The notes under the pieces: generated by a model
Told to the model about the DNA's origin: nothing
Database searches by the model: none
What the model saw: only the letters and a program-made list of their open reading frames with translations
Program-made: the position numbers and the translations under genes
Source of the DNA: Antarcticibacterium arcticum
GTDB lineage: Bacteria; Bacteroidota; Bacteroidia; Flavobacteriales; Flavobacteriaceae
Length of the DNA: 64,000 nucleotides
Direction of reading: 5' to 3'
NCBI RefSeq assembly: GCF_007993795.1
Contig: NZ_CP042476.1
Span: 992,001-1,056,000 of the forward strand
In this document: piece by piece, positions 35,137 through 44,991 of the stretch
How the letters are laid out: every line of letters starts with the position of its first letter
How positions within the stretch are numbered: position 1 is the first letter of the stretch

Positions 35137-35508
35137 TTATTCGAAATATGCAATGGTGGTAAGGAGCGCATTCTCTGCCTGCCTGGAATCCAGCCTTGTA
35201 TGTTGTACAACTATGGGAACATTCGATTCTATCACACAGGCATAATCTGTATCTAAGGGTACGGGCTCTGGATTCCTGAGATCATTGAACCTTAAATGCT
35301 TAGTTCGCTGGGCATCTACAATTACTTTATATGGGCCCACGGGGTCTTTGTCGGTGAAAAACAGAGTTATTTCAATCTCTGCCTTACTGCTGGAAGTATT
35401 AAGTATACACGCTGTTTCATGACTGGTAAATTCAGGTTCCGGTCCATTCCCGTAGGATGGAATATAACCTTCAGCAATTATCCAGGTCTTCTTTCCGTAT
35501 GTTTTCAT
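35137..35508 (-). CDS. Sensory rhodopsin transducer family protein (ASRT-like)
   Basis: A 123-aa soluble beta-sandwich protein of the Anabaena sensory rhodopsin transducer family: the start KTWIIAEGYIP, then SHETACILNTS, the FFTDKDPVGPY strand, ending VVQHTRLDSRQAENALLTTI. Relatives form tetramers; only a few partner rhodopsins, while many occur beside sugar genes and may bind a carbohydrate or other ligand. No rhodopsin gene is in this window. It is the last gene of an operon with two GH13 enzymes (25-bp gap). Confidence 0.85.
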   Translation of the reverse strand: MKTYGKKTWIIAEGYIPSYGNGPEPEFTSHETACILNTSSSKAEIEITLFFTDKDPVGPYKVIVDAQRTKHLRFNDLRNPEPVPLDTDYACVIESNVPIVVQHTRLDSRQAENALLTTIAYFE

Positions 35509-35533
35509 ATTGCTATATTTTAGTTTTATCAGC

Positions 35534-37132
35534 TTATTTAATTTCTATAACAATCCCCTGATTTGCCCCGAGGTAAATGTTATTGGAAAATTCTCGTTCT
35601 TCCAATTCGGGGTGGGTGGATACAACAACCTTCCCACTCCAGTCCTTTATTGCAGGATTGCACTTCTCTGTACCTTCTCCAAGATTTAATGCGATAAGAA
35701 ACTTTTTATTCCTCCCTTCTCTCATATAGGAGAGCATATTTCCGCTTGCCATAACAGGTATATAATTTCCGATTTGAAGGGCTTCTTCCTGGTTTCTCAA
35801 AGCAATAAGCCGCTTATAGAAATTAAGAATGCTTTCAGGTTGCTGCTGCTGGCGTTCAACATTCCATTCAGAATGATTTTCCATTAATGGCAACCATGGT
35901 TCGCCTTCACTAAATCCTCCATTTTTAGAAGTATCCCACTGCATAGGGGTTCTTTCAGGATCACGGCCAAGACCCTTTCCGGGAATATTTTTTTCCTGTG
36001 GATCCTGAACTTTGGTTGCAGGAATTTCCACATCTGTCATTCCCAATTCCTCCCCATAATAAATTGTGGGGGTTCCCCTCAGCGTGAGAAGTAATATTGC
36101 TGCATTCTTTACCTGATCTAAACCTACCCTGGTAGCAATTCGCGAATTATCGTGGTTTCCCAAAACCCAGTTTGGCCAGCCATCTGGCGGTAAAGCTCCT
36201 TCATATTTATTTACAGCTGCTTCTATTTTCCTTGCATCCCAGGGAGTCATCACCAATTGAAAATTAAAAGGTAAATGCGCCCCCTCATTATCCTGCCCAT
36301 AATAAGCAACAAGCCTGTCTATTGGCAGGTATATTTCCCCAATCATTACACGCTCATCATATTCTTCCATAACCTGCCGCATCATTTTTACGATGTCATG
36401 CACCTCAAACTGATCTGTATTATAGACCTGTAACAATTTATCATAAGGAGATTTTTCTTCGGTATAATCGGGATTTGGCGGATTATTTCTAAATAATTCA
36501 TCTTTGATCATATGCCACATTACATCTACCCGAAAACCATCTACCCCTTTGTTCAGCCAGAATCTCATTACATTCAGCATTTCTTTCTGAACTTCCGGAT
36601 TTCTCCAGTTGAGATCTGGTTGTTCTTTTAAAAACGCGTGATAATAATACTGGCCTGTTTGTTCATCGTATTCCCAGCCACTCCCCCCAAAGGCACTCCC
36701 CCAATTATTGGGAGGGCCACCATCTTGCGCGGGATCTTTCCATATATACCAGTTCCGTTTGGGATTATCCCGTGAACTTCGGGATTCCTGAAACCAGGGA
36801 TGTGCCTCTGAAGAGTGATTTGGCACAAAATCTAGTATAAGTTTAAGTTCTCTTTTATGAACCTCACTAAGCAATTGGTCAAAGTCGTCCATTGTTCCAA
36901 ACATGGGATGGATTCCTGTATAATCACTTACATCATAACCAAAATCTGCCATGGGAGAGCTATAAAATGGAGAGATCCACACTCCTTTAATCCCCAGGTT
37001 TGTTATGTAATCCAGTTTTTCAATAATCCCCGGGAGATCTCCTATCCCATCGGCATTACTATCCTTATAAGATCTTGGATAGATCTGGTATAAAACTCCG
37101 GTTTGCCACCATGTATATTTATTATTTTTCAT
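35534..37132 (-). CDS. GH13 alpha-glucosidase / oligo-1,6-glucosidase
   Basis: A 532-aa glycoside hydrolase family 13 enzyme without a signal peptide, hence cytoplasmic. LDFVPNHSS is conserved region I, GFRVDVMWHM holds the nucleophile Asp, MIGEIYLP the acid Glu, and VLGNHDNSR the transition-state Asp. The (beta/alpha)8 barrel is followed by a C-terminal beta domain. It should hydrolyse terminal alpha-glucosidic bonds of maltose, isomaltose or trehalose-like sugars. It is cotranscribed with a trehalose-synthase-like GH13 20 bp upstream and the ASRT-like gene downstream. Confidence 0.88.
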   Translation of the reverse strand: MKNNKYTWWQTGVLYQIYPRSYKDSNADGIGDLPGIIEKLDYITNLGIKGVWISPFYSSPMADFGYDVSDYTGIHPMFGTMDDFDQLLSEVHKRELKLILDFVPNHSSEAHPWFQESRSSRDNPKRNWYIWKDPAQDGGPPNNWGSAFGGSGWEYDEQTGQYYYHAFLKEQPDLNWRNPEVQKEMLNVMRFWLNKGVDGFRVDVMWHMIKDELFRNNPPNPDYTEEKSPYDKLLQVYNTDQFEVHDIVKMMRQVMEEYDERVMIGEIYLPIDRLVAYYGQDNEGAHLPFNFQLVMTPWDARKIEAAVNKYEGALPPDGWPNWVLGNHDNSRIATRVGLDQVKNAAILLLTLRGTPTIYYGEELGMTDVEIPATKVQDPQEKNIPGKGLGRDPERTPMQWDTSKNGGFSEGEPWLPLMENHSEWNVERQQQQPESILNFYKRLIALRNQEEALQIGNYIPVMASGNMLSYMREGRNKKFLIALNLGEGTEKCNPAIKDWSGKVVVSTHPELEEREFSNNIYLGANQGIVIEIK

Positions 37133-37152
37133 TTAATAAACTCTTTCCTGGA

Positions 37153-38781
37153 TTATAAATATTTTGATTTTTTGTGTAACCAGCGAAACCCATATGGATC
37201 CAGCTTCAATTCCTGACTTTTGGTGTCAAAAGCTTCATATCTTTTATTTCCATAAACATCTATTATATCTTTTGTGTCATCCAGCTTAAGCTTTATAGTT
37301 ACCTCTTTGGATGAAAAATTATGGAGTGCTATCCCAATGCCTTTTTCCGATTCAGTTTTATGGCCCAGAACTCTTTTATCACCCGTATCCAAAACCTCAT
37401 AATTTCCCCATCCGAATTCCCGGTATTCCCTGCGAAAATGTATGGTACGACTCATCCAGTTAAGAAAAGAATCTGGATCCAGATGTTGGTCATTTACGTT
37501 TACTTTTTTATAACTGTACTCTCCGGAGGAAATTGAATTTCTTATGAGTTTATTTTTAGGCGCGGTAGAAAATCCGCCGTTTTTACTGTTGGACCATTGC
37601 ATGGTAGTACGTACACTGGTGCGACCTTCCAGAGAGAGGTCCTCACCCATTCCTATTTCCTGCCCATACCTTAAAACCGGGGTTCCGGGGAGGGTAAATA
37701 ACAGACTGTAGGCAAGTTCCATTTTTTTTCTATCGTTGTTTAACATAGAAGCCAGTCTTCGCCTGATTCCCCTGTCGAAAATTTGCATATTCTCATCTGG
37801 AGCAAATTTACTAAACACCTCTTTTTTTTCTTCTTCAGAGAGTTTGTCAAGGTTTAGTTCATCGTGATTCCTTAAAAAAATAGCCATTTGTTCTTTCGGG
37901 TCAATCTGGGGCATAGCGTTTAAAGCAGTGGCCAGCGGTGTGGCTTCTTCCCTGGCCAGGGCCAGAAAGGTAAAGTTGTTCACATAAAAATTAAAAAGCA
38001 TATGCATTTGGTCTTCATCCCCAAGAAAATCGGAATATTTCTCGGGAGCAAGGTCTACTTCGGCAAGCAGAATAGCTTCTTTCCTTTGCACTTCTACAAA
38101 ATCCCGAAAATTTCTAAAGATCTCGTGCGGGTCTTCCTCAAAATCAACCTGACCTTTTTCAGTAAACATATGGGGTGCGGCGTCTATACGAAATCCGGAA
38201 ACCCCCATTTTCAACCAGAAATGCATGATCCTGAAGATTTCTTTCTGAACCGCGGGATTTGAAATATTTAAATCGGGCTGATGTGGAAAAAATGTATGAA
38301 AATAATAGGCTTTGGCCGTTCTATCATATTTCCAGTTTGATCCATTACCATCAGGGGACATCATATTATTATTATCACCCTTCGGCCGTTTATTCTCCCA
38401 TATATAAAAATCCCTGTATTTGGAGTTTTTATCTTTTCGTGCTTCCTGAAACCAGAAATGTTCCAGGGAGGTATGGTTTACGGCGAGATCTATAAGAATT
38501 TTAATTCCCAATTCATCTGCTGCGTCTACCAGTTGGGCAAAATGCCCAAGATCTCCCAGCCGGGGATCAATTTTATAATAATCCCTTACATCATAACCAT
38601 TGTCCCTGTTGGGTGTATCAAAAATGGGCAGCAACCAGATACAATTTACTCCCAGGCCAGAGAGATAGGTAAGGGCATTTTTTAAACCTTCAAAATCTCC
38701 CACTCCGTCTCCATTGGAATCTTTGAAAGTTTCTACATCCAGACAATATATTATAGCATTTTTATACCAATACTTACTCAT
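37153..38781 (-). CDS. GH13 trehalose synthase / alpha-amylase-family enzyme
   Basis: A 542-aa GH13 enzyme. The start KYWYKNAIIYCLDVETFKDS and the segment LGVNCIWLLPIFDTPNRDNG recall trehalose synthases (maltose glucosylmutases). Catalytic residues are read in GFRIDAAPHM (Asp), LLAEVDLAP (Glu) and FLRNHDELN (Asp). No maltokinase extension is present. It could interconvert maltose and trehalose or hydrolyse alpha-glucosides in the cytoplasm, in an osmoprotection or storage context. It starts 5 bp after the LLM-family gene and runs in the same operon. Confidence 0.83.
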   Translation of the reverse strand: MSKYWYKNAIIYCLDVETFKDSNGDGVGDFEGLKNALTYLSGLGVNCIWLLPIFDTPNRDNGYDVRDYYKIDPRLGDLGHFAQLVDAADELGIKILIDLAVNHTSLEHFWFQEARKDKNSKYRDFYIWENKRPKGDNNNMMSPDGNGSNWKYDRTAKAYYFHTFFPHQPDLNISNPAVQKEIFRIMHFWLKMGVSGFRIDAAPHMFTEKGQVDFEEDPHEIFRNFRDFVEVQRKEAILLAEVDLAPEKYSDFLGDEDQMHMLFNFYVNNFTFLALAREEATPLATALNAMPQIDPKEQMAIFLRNHDELNLDKLSEEEKKEVFSKFAPDENMQIFDRGIRRRLASMLNNDRKKMELAYSLLFTLPGTPVLRYGQEIGMGEDLSLEGRTSVRTTMQWSNSKNGGFSTAPKNKLIRNSISSGEYSYKKVNVNDQHLDPDSFLNWMSRTIHFRREYREFGWGNYEVLDTGDKRVLGHKTESEKGIGIALHNFSSKEVTIKLKLDDTKDIIDVYGNKRYEAFDTKSQELKLDPYGFRWLHKKSKYL

Positions 38782-38786
38782 CTCTT

Positions 38787-39748
38787 TTATTTTTGTTTTA
38801 GCTGAGGCAATACCTCTTTACCAAAAAAATCAATAAAGTTTTCCTGGTCTTCATTCACATTGTGAATTATGATTTTTTCAAATCCAAGACTGGCGTATTC
38901 CCGAATATTGGAAATAAATATTTCAGGGTTGCTACCAATAATTACATGTTCCCGGAGGTCCTCTTTTCTCACCTTTTCACCGAGATCATCAAATTGATCG
39001 GCAGTATTAATTTCAGACAAAAGTTTACTTGGGAAGATGTTGTTTTTCCATTGGTGCCAGGCCCCAGCCAGGGCATCCTCTTCATTGTTACCATAGGATA
39101 CCTGCACCTTAAGGATCATAGGTTTTCCCTTACCGCCCCCTCATTAAAAGCTTCCACCACTGTTTTTAATTCCTTTAAAGGTTTGGAAACAGTAATTAAC
39201 CCATCTGCCCAGCTGCCCAGCCATTTCGCGGTTTTTGCAGTTATAGCGGCGCCATAGACAGGAATGGTTTCTACCGGAGGTGTAAATAGTTTGGCCTTTT
39301 CAATTTCTATGATCCCGTGGTGTGTTACATAATCCCCTTTCCACAATTCCTTAATTACTTCTACAGATTCTTTTAATCTTGCATTTCTTATATCCTTAGA
39401 CGGCCATTTATCTCCGGTAATATTTTCATTAAGGGCCTGCCCGCTGCCCTGGCAAAGCCAGAATCTCCCGGGAAACATTTGGTCCAGGGTAGCTGCAGCC
39501 TGAGCAATAATTGCGGGGTGGTACCTTTGGCCGGGAGCATTTACAATTCCAAATTCTAGATTTGTGGCGTGCATTGCCGCCCCCAGCCAACTCCAGGCAA
39601 AACCGCTTTCCCCCTGCTTATTGCTCCAGGGATGAAAATGATCTGACGATAATATGCTTTGGAAACCTGCTTTTTCTGCTTGTTGTACCAGTTCCAGTAA
39701 ATGTCGCGGGGTGAATTGTTCGTGAGATGCGTGAAATCCTATTTTCAT
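38787..39748 (-). pseudogene. LLM-class flavin oxidoreductase, frameshifted
   Basis: Two overlapping minus-strand frames make up one protein of about 320 aa. The N-terminal part begins MKIGFHASHEQFTPRHLLEL (ATG at 39748) and has the luciferase-like barrel features SDHFHPW and RFWLCQGSGQALNE. It ends abnormally at 39116. The other frame continues exactly (GGGKGKPMILKVQVSYG) to 38787. One base is missing in a run of five C at 39136-39140 (plus strand); six would restore the frame. The family (TIGR03885-like, FMN/F420-type LLM enzymes) recurs beside GH13 genes. It heads the operon of trehalose-synthase-like, glucosidase and ASRT genes. Confidence 0.8.
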
Positions 39749-39968
39749 AGAAAGAAATTTAGAATTATTAATTTTTGCCATTCTAAATTAGAAAATATGC
39801 CACAGAAGCCGAAGGAAGTAGAGCCTTTTCGATCTTAAATAAAAGATAAAGTTTCAGGGAAAAAGTTAAAATGAATTAATTAAAATGGAATGCTTGTGTG
39901 TATAATCTCTACTTTCTGGCAGGCAATATATTTATAGCTCTAATTTGTAATTACCTGGTATTCCTCCC

Positions 39969-40307
39969 TTACTGTTTGGTCTCCTTCACTATACCAACCA
40001 CTGCACCTGTACGGCAATTGATACGCAGTAGTTCACCCCGGGTCAATCCATATTTTAACCGGACGGGACGGTAATTTCCAAAACCGCCGCCTGATTCTAC
40101 CAAAATAAGCTCAGCTCCATCCATGGGATCAATAATGGGATTCTTACAGGTCTCATCCCAGGTAGTGCCCGAGGGGATCTCAAAACGTTCGGGAGTGTTT
40201 GTTGCAGTTCTAATAATACTCTCTCCTTCTATGGGCCCGGTTGTGCCACAACCCAGTAATATTGACACCAAGATTACGCAGGTAAATGTTATGACTTTAG
40301 TTTTCAT
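39969..40307 (-). CDS. Small lipoprotein of unknown function
   Basis: A 112-aa lipoprotein with the signal ending ILLGC (Cys20). The mature part is short and beta-rich, with TTWDETCKNPIIDPMDGAELI, two further Cys (one in RINCRTG) that may form a disulfide, and a final GAVVGIVKE. No family recognised. It has its own gap on both sides (82 bp to the lactonase gene upstream in its direction). Confidence 0.65.
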   Translation of the reverse strand: MKTKVITFTCVILVSILLGCGTTGPIEGESIIRTATNTPERFEIPSGTTWDETCKNPIIDPMDGAELILVESGGGFGNYRPVRLKYGLTRGELLRINCRTGAVVGIVKETKQ

Positions 40308-40389
40308 AAGCCCTTAATTTTTAACCTTCTTAAAGTTAAGGAAAAACCTAAAGCACCCTGCAGAAAATTTCAAAAATAAAGATTAAGGA

Positions 40390-41568
40390 TCACCTCATAA
40401 ACTCTATACAAACCGGAGTGTTAACGCCCAGAACTACTCCTGTTGATTCCAATTTTCCGGTAGCGGGATTAATGGAAAAACCTGTGATATTATTGGAATT
40501 TTGATTTGCGGCATACAGGTAAGTACCGTCTTTGGAAATAGCAAAATTGCGGGGTATGTCACCTTGAGTAGAAGTAAATCCCAGGAGCTCAATTAGACCG
40601 GTTTCCGGGTTTATATTAAATGCGGCAATGCTGTTATGTCCTCTGTTGGACACGTACAAAAAATTGCCGGCGGGATGTAAATTTATATCGGCTGCTGAAT
40701 TCTTTCCTATAAAATTTTCCGGGATCGAAGAAATATCGTCAAGATGCACCAATGCTCCGGTGTCTTCAATTTTAAAACTGCTTATAGTACTGTTGAGTTC
40801 ATTGATGGAATACGCAAAATTACCACTGGCATCAATACTAAAATGCCGGGGGCCGGCTCCTTCTTTCAGCTGTATAAAAGGTGTGTTATTTGGTTTAACC
40901 TCCGCTGTTTCCACATTTAGGTCAAAAATCCAGATCTTGTCATGCCCCAGGTCCGCAACATAAAAATGCCTGGCGTTGGCAGATATTGTTACCGAGTGCG
41001 GATGCGAATTTTCAGGATCCTCAAAAGTAATATTTTCCTTTTTGATAAGGCTTCCGTCAGGGTTCTTTTCATACATCATCACTACCCCACCCACATAATT
41101 GGCAACAAATATAAAATTTCCCGTAGGGTCTTCAGCAATATAACAGGGGGCAAAACCTTCCGTAGAAAGCTTTCCTGTTTCAACAAGGCTATTATCTTTA
41201 TTGATGTTGTAAGAATGAATAAAACCCGAACCTGCATCTCCCGGGCCCAATTCACTTACCGCATAAAGATTCTCTTTATCTGCACTTACTTTTATGAAGG
41301 AAGGATTAATAATGTTCGCTGCAAGGGAACCAAATTTTAATTTTCCATTGGAAGGATCCTGATATATTTTATAAATGCCTTCTCCTTTACCGTCAACATG
41401 GCCTTCTTTTTTGGTATAAGTGCCTATATAAGCTATTTCCCTGGAAGCTTTCCCGGGAACTGTCCCGCTTTTTTCCTGAGGTAATTTACAGGAGACTGAA
41501 AACAGTACTATTACCCCTAATAATACGGGCACACTTTTCTTAATTTTAGTATTCATTTCTGGAAGCAT
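40390..41568 (-). CDS. Lactonase-family beta-propeller lipoprotein
   Basis: A 392-aa (or 388-aa, from the ATG at 41556) protein. A lipoprotein-like signal ends in LFSVSC, so it is exported and membrane-tethered. The rest is a seven-bladed propeller of the YbhE/3-carboxymuconate-cyclase-like lactonase family (PF10282): AYIGTYTKKEG, HPHSVTISANARHFYVADLG, AGPRHFSIDASGNFAYSINE, HPAGNFLYVSNRGHNSIAAF and GDIPRNFAISKDG. A 6-phosphogluconolactonase-like or other lactone hydrolase role is known for cytosolic relatives; the exported form may act on another lactone. The ATG directly follows the corA stop. Confidence 0.83.
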   Translation of the reverse strand: MLPEMNTKIKKSVPVLLGVIVLFSVSCKLPQEKSGTVPGKASREIAYIGTYTKKEGHVDGKGEGIYKIYQDPSNGKLKFGSLAANIINPSFIKVSADKENLYAVSELGPGDAGSGFIHSYNINKDNSLVETGKLSTEGFAPCYIAEDPTGNFIFVANYVGGVVMMYEKNPDGSLIKKENITFEDPENSHPHSVTISANARHFYVADLGHDKIWIFDLNVETAEVKPNNTPFIQLKEGAGPRHFSIDASGNFAYSINELNSTISSFKIEDTGALVHLDDISSIPENFIGKNSAADINLHPAGNFLYVSNRGHNSIAAFNINPETGLIELLGFTSTQGDIPRNFAISKDGTYLYAANQNSNNITGFSINPATGKLESTGVVLGVNTPVCIEFMR

Positions 41569-42669
41569 TTAAAGCCATTTTTTTCTGCGGAAATATATTA
41601 TCATTAAAATAAAGAGCAACAGCATCACAAATAACAGAACGTAATAACTATATCTCCATTCCAGTTCCGGCATATATTCAAAATTCATCCCATATAAGCC
41701 GGCAATAAAAGTAAGTGGGATAAAAATGGAGGCCATAATGGTTAGCACTTTCATGACTTCATTCATTTTATTGCTTAAAGTGGTCATGTACATATCCATA
41801 AGGCCCCAGGTCATCTCCCTGTAGATATCAATATTTTCAGTCACCTGGATAATATGGTCATAGAGATCCCTGAAATAATTTCTGGTTTTATCCTGTATGA
41901 TATCATTTTCCATTTTTTCAACCCTGCTTAAAACTTCCCGCACCGGTAATATTGCCCTTCTTATTCTTAGAATTGTTCGCTTTAATTCCTGTATCTCAAA
42001 GGTAATTTGGTCACCCGGTTTTTCCTGAAAAAGATCCTCCTCCAGGACTTCAATTTTATCACCAATACTATCAATTACATCAATATATTGATCTATGATC
42101 GCATCCAGTAAACTGAATAATAAATAATCTGGACCATTACTCCTTATTCTACCGGTCGCGTTGGAAATGCGTTCCCGCACTCCTTCAAAAACATCCCCGT
42201 CTGCCTCCTGAAATGTGAGCACATAATCCTTCCCCACCACTATGCTTATGTGTTCATTAATAAAGCTTCCATTTGTTTTTTCCCCGGGGATCCTGGGGAA
42301 ATACAACATTTTAATTACTAAAAAGATGTAACCGTGATGTTCATCTACCTTTGGCCGTTGATTTGTGTTCACTATATCCTCCAGCATAAGTGGATGCAGG
42401 TCATAGTATTTTCCTAGCTTCTCAATTTCAGCGGTATTGCTTAACCCGTTAATATTTATCCAGGTTAATTTGTCATCATTTTCAAAATCAAACGCATCCT
42501 GCAGGTTGGTTGAGGTATATCTCTCATAAGTCTCCTTATTATAGTCTATAACATCCAGACGGGTTTCAGCAGATTCCTTTCTCCCAATATAAGTAACCGT
42601 TCCCGGAATTTGATTTAAAGCTTTTGAGGATTTAGGCCTTCGCGGTAAATGTCTTTTGCGTTTTATCAT
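41569..42669 (-). CDS. corA: CorA-type magnesium/cobalt transporter
   Basis: A 366-aa CorA family channel. A large N-terminal cytosolic alpha/beta domain (TWININGLSN, HPLMLEDIVNTNQRPKV) and a long helix lead to two C-terminal membrane helices with the selectivity motif YGMNF between them, and a basic end RRKKWL. Forms pentameric inner-membrane channels for Mg2+ uptake gated by cytosolic Mg2+. Its stop abuts the lactonase start. Confidence 0.93.
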   Translation of the reverse strand: MIKRKRHLPRRPKSSKALNQIPGTVTYIGRKESAETRLDVIDYNKETYERYTSTNLQDAFDFENDDKLTWININGLSNTAEIEKLGKYYDLHPLMLEDIVNTNQRPKVDEHHGYIFLVIKMLYFPRIPGEKTNGSFINEHISIVVGKDYVLTFQEADGDVFEGVRERISNATGRIRSNGPDYLLFSLLDAIIDQYIDVIDSIGDKIEVLEEDLFQEKPGDQITFEIQELKRTILRIRRAILPVREVLSRVEKMENDIIQDKTRNYFRDLYDHIIQVTENIDIYREMTWGLMDMYMTTLSNKMNEVMKVLTIMASIFIPLTFIAGLYGMNFEYMPELEWRYSYYVLLFVMLLLFILMIIYFRRKKWL

Positions 42670-42834
42670 GCGGGTATTAGTTTTTATAAATGTATAAAAG
42701 TTTTGGGAGGTTATTTAAAATGTTCTTATTTACAGGTAAATCTGAATAAAATTTTTCCCAGAAAATACCAATCGGTTCATTTCAAAACTCGTTTCAGTCC
42801 CACTTTTTCTTACTTAAAAAACTAACTTTGCAGC

Positions 42835-44946
42835 ATGGAAGAAATGCAATTGCGGGCTACACTTAAGGAATATTTTGGATACGATAGTTTTAGGCCATTA
42901 CAACGAAAGATCATAGATGCAGTATTTGCCGGAAATGATAATTTGGTGATCATGCCTACGGGTGGTGGTAAATCTATATGTTATCAACTTCCTGCCTTAC
43001 TTCTTCCTGAAATTACCCTGGTAATTTCCCCTCTTATAGCCTTAATGAAAGACCAGGTTGACGGGCTTACGGCCAATGGGGTTCCTGCGGCATTTTTGAA
43101 CAGCAGCCAGCACGAAAGCGAGCAGCAGGAAATTTTCAACAGGATTGAAAAGAATGAATTAAAGCTTTTATATGTTGCTCCTGAAAGCCTTCAGGTAATT
43201 GACCGGTTTTTAAATGATGGAAAAGTTAGTCTTATCGCTATAGATGAAGCCCATTGTATTTCCAGCTGGGGCCATGACTTTCGCCCGGCTTACACCCAAT
43301 TGGGATATCTAAAAAACAGGTTCCCCACTACCCCGCTCATTGCGCTTACCGCCACTGCCGATAAGGCAACCAGAAAAGATATCTGCCACCAGCTTAACAT
43401 TCCCAATGCCTTAAAACATATAGCTTCTTTTGACAGAAAAAACCTTAGTCTCGAGGTACGCCAGGGCATTAAGAGATTTGAACAGATAGAGGACTTTATT
43501 GAGCGGCGCAGGAAAGAAAGTGGGATCATCTATTGTTTAAGCCGTAAGAACACCGAAGAAGTAGCTGCAAGGCTAAGCGCGCGGGGTTATAAAGCCGAAG
43601 CCTACCATGCCGGGTTGGGACATATGGAACGCATCAAGATACAGGAGGATTTTATAAACGACAGATCACAGATAATTTGTGCAACCATTGCTTTTGGAAT
43701 GGGAATAGATAAGTCCAATATTAGATGGGTGATCCATTATAATATGCCAAAAAATCTGGAAGGTTATTACCAGGAAATAGGACGGGCAGGTAGAGACGGG
43801 TTGGCCTCAGACACCTTACTGTTTCATAGTTATGCAGATGTGGTGCAACTTCAAAAATTCGCGGCCAATTCGAAGAACGAAGAAGTGCAGCTGGCAAAAC
43901 TGGAAAGAATGAAGCAGTACTCTGAAGCTTTCACCTGCCGGAGAAAGATATTGCTCAATTATTTTGGAGAATTTAAAGAGGATGATTGTGGCAACTGTGA
44001 TATATGCAGGAATCCGCCAATGTTCTTTGACGGCACCCTAATAGCCCAAAAGGCATTGTCCTGTATATACCGCCTTAAAGGACAGGAACCCATTACGCTC
44101 GTAATAGATGTATTGAGAGGTTCTCAAAATGAAGCGGTTCTTGAAAAAAACTACCAGCAGGTAAAAACCTATGGTGCGGGCAAGGAAATTTCCTGGAGAG
44201 ACTGGCAGCAATATATTATTCAGCTTATTAATATAGGATATATTGAGATCGCCTTCCATAAACACAATCAACTCCAATTAACCCCCCTGGCCAAAACGGT
44301 ATTATTTGAAGGAGCCCCGGTAAGGTTAGCTAAAATACCTACAGAAAAGGAAATTAAAATTCAGGAGGAAACAGTATCCAAAAGAAAAGACAGTTCCCTT
44401 TTCGAAAAATTGCGTCAACTGCGATTAAGAATCGCCCAGGAAGAAGGTATTCCTGCATACCTTATTTTCAATGATGCTACTCTCAAAGAAATGGAAAAAG
44501 AACGCCCAATGACCGATGAGGATTTTATGAACATTAATGGGGTGGGAAGAAAAAAAATGCAGGATTATGGTTACCAATTTATAAAGGAAATAATTTCCTA
44601 TAAAAAGAAAAAACCTGCCAAAAAGAAAAAGGCCAAAAAAGGGAATACCTATAAGCTTACCCTTGAGCTTTACAATGAAGGCTTAAGCATAGAAGAGATC
44701 TCAGAAAGACGCGGCCTTGCCCCTACCACCATTTTTTCACATCTGGCCAAATTGTATGATGAAGGTAATCCTATAGACATGAAGCAGTTTATTTCTAAGG
44801 AAGACCTGGAAGCTGTAAGAAAAGCGCGGATAGAATTAGGAACGCCTGAAGCTTTAAAACCCTATTTTGAACACTTCCAGCAGGCGATGGATTACGGTGC
44901 CATTAGAGTGGCATTGGCTGTTTTACAAAAAGAAGAAAAGGTGTAA
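42835..44946 (+). CDS. recQ: ATP-dependent DNA helicase RecQ
   Basis: A 703-aa RecQ. Walker A MPTGGGKS, the DEAH box IDEAHC, motif VI EIGRAGRDG, the zinc-binding cysteines in CRRKILLNYFGE..CGNCDIC, a winged-helix RQC domain (about 400-510), an HRDC-like domain (about 520-600) and a Lys-rich linker then a C-terminal helix-turn-helix region (LSIEEISERRGLAPTTIFSH). It unwinds 3'-5' in recombination and fork repair. A TAACTTTG box lies only 5 bp before the ATG (42823-42830), so the transcript could be nearly leaderless. Confidence 0.95.
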   Translation: MEEMQLRATLKEYFGYDSFRPLQRKIIDAVFAGNDNLVIMPTGGGKSICYQLPALLLPEITLVISPLIALMKDQVDGLTANGVPAAFLNSSQHESEQQEIFNRIEKNELKLLYVAPESLQVIDRFLNDGKVSLIAIDEAHCISSWGHDFRPAYTQLGYLKNRFPTTPLIALTATADKATRKDICHQLNIPNALKHIASFDRKNLSLEVRQGIKRFEQIEDFIERRRKESGIIYCLSRKNTEEVAARLSARGYKAEAYHAGLGHMERIKIQEDFINDRSQIICATIAFGMGIDKSNIRWVIHYNMPKNLEGYYQEIGRAGRDGLASDTLLFHSYADVVQLQKFAANSKNEEVQLAKLERMKQYSEAFTCRRKILLNYFGEFKEDDCGNCDICRNPPMFFDGTLIAQKALSCIYRLKGQEPITLVIDVLRGSQNEAVLEKNYQQVKTYGAGKEISWRDWQQYIIQLINIGYIEIAFHKHNQLQLTPLAKTVLFEGAPVRLAKIPTEKEIKIQEETVSKRKDSSLFEKLRQLRLRIAQEEGIPAYLIFNDATLKEMEKERPMTDEDFMNINGVGRKKMQDYGYQFIKEIISYKKKKPAKKKKAKKGNTYKLTLELYNEGLSIEEISERRGLAPTTIFSHLAKLYDEGNPIDMKQFISKEDLEAVRKARIELGTPEALKPYFEHFQQAMDYGAIRVALAVLQKEEKV

Positions 44947-44970
44947 ACACCTGTAAAACAGGGTTTTTTA
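44945..44970. terminator. Probable terminator between recQ and truA
   Basis: CCTGT/ACAGG within aaacacctgtaaaacagggttttt, a short stem with T6, at the stop of recQ. Confidence 0.45.
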
Positions 44971-44991
44971 CCCTCCACTGACTCTAAAAAT

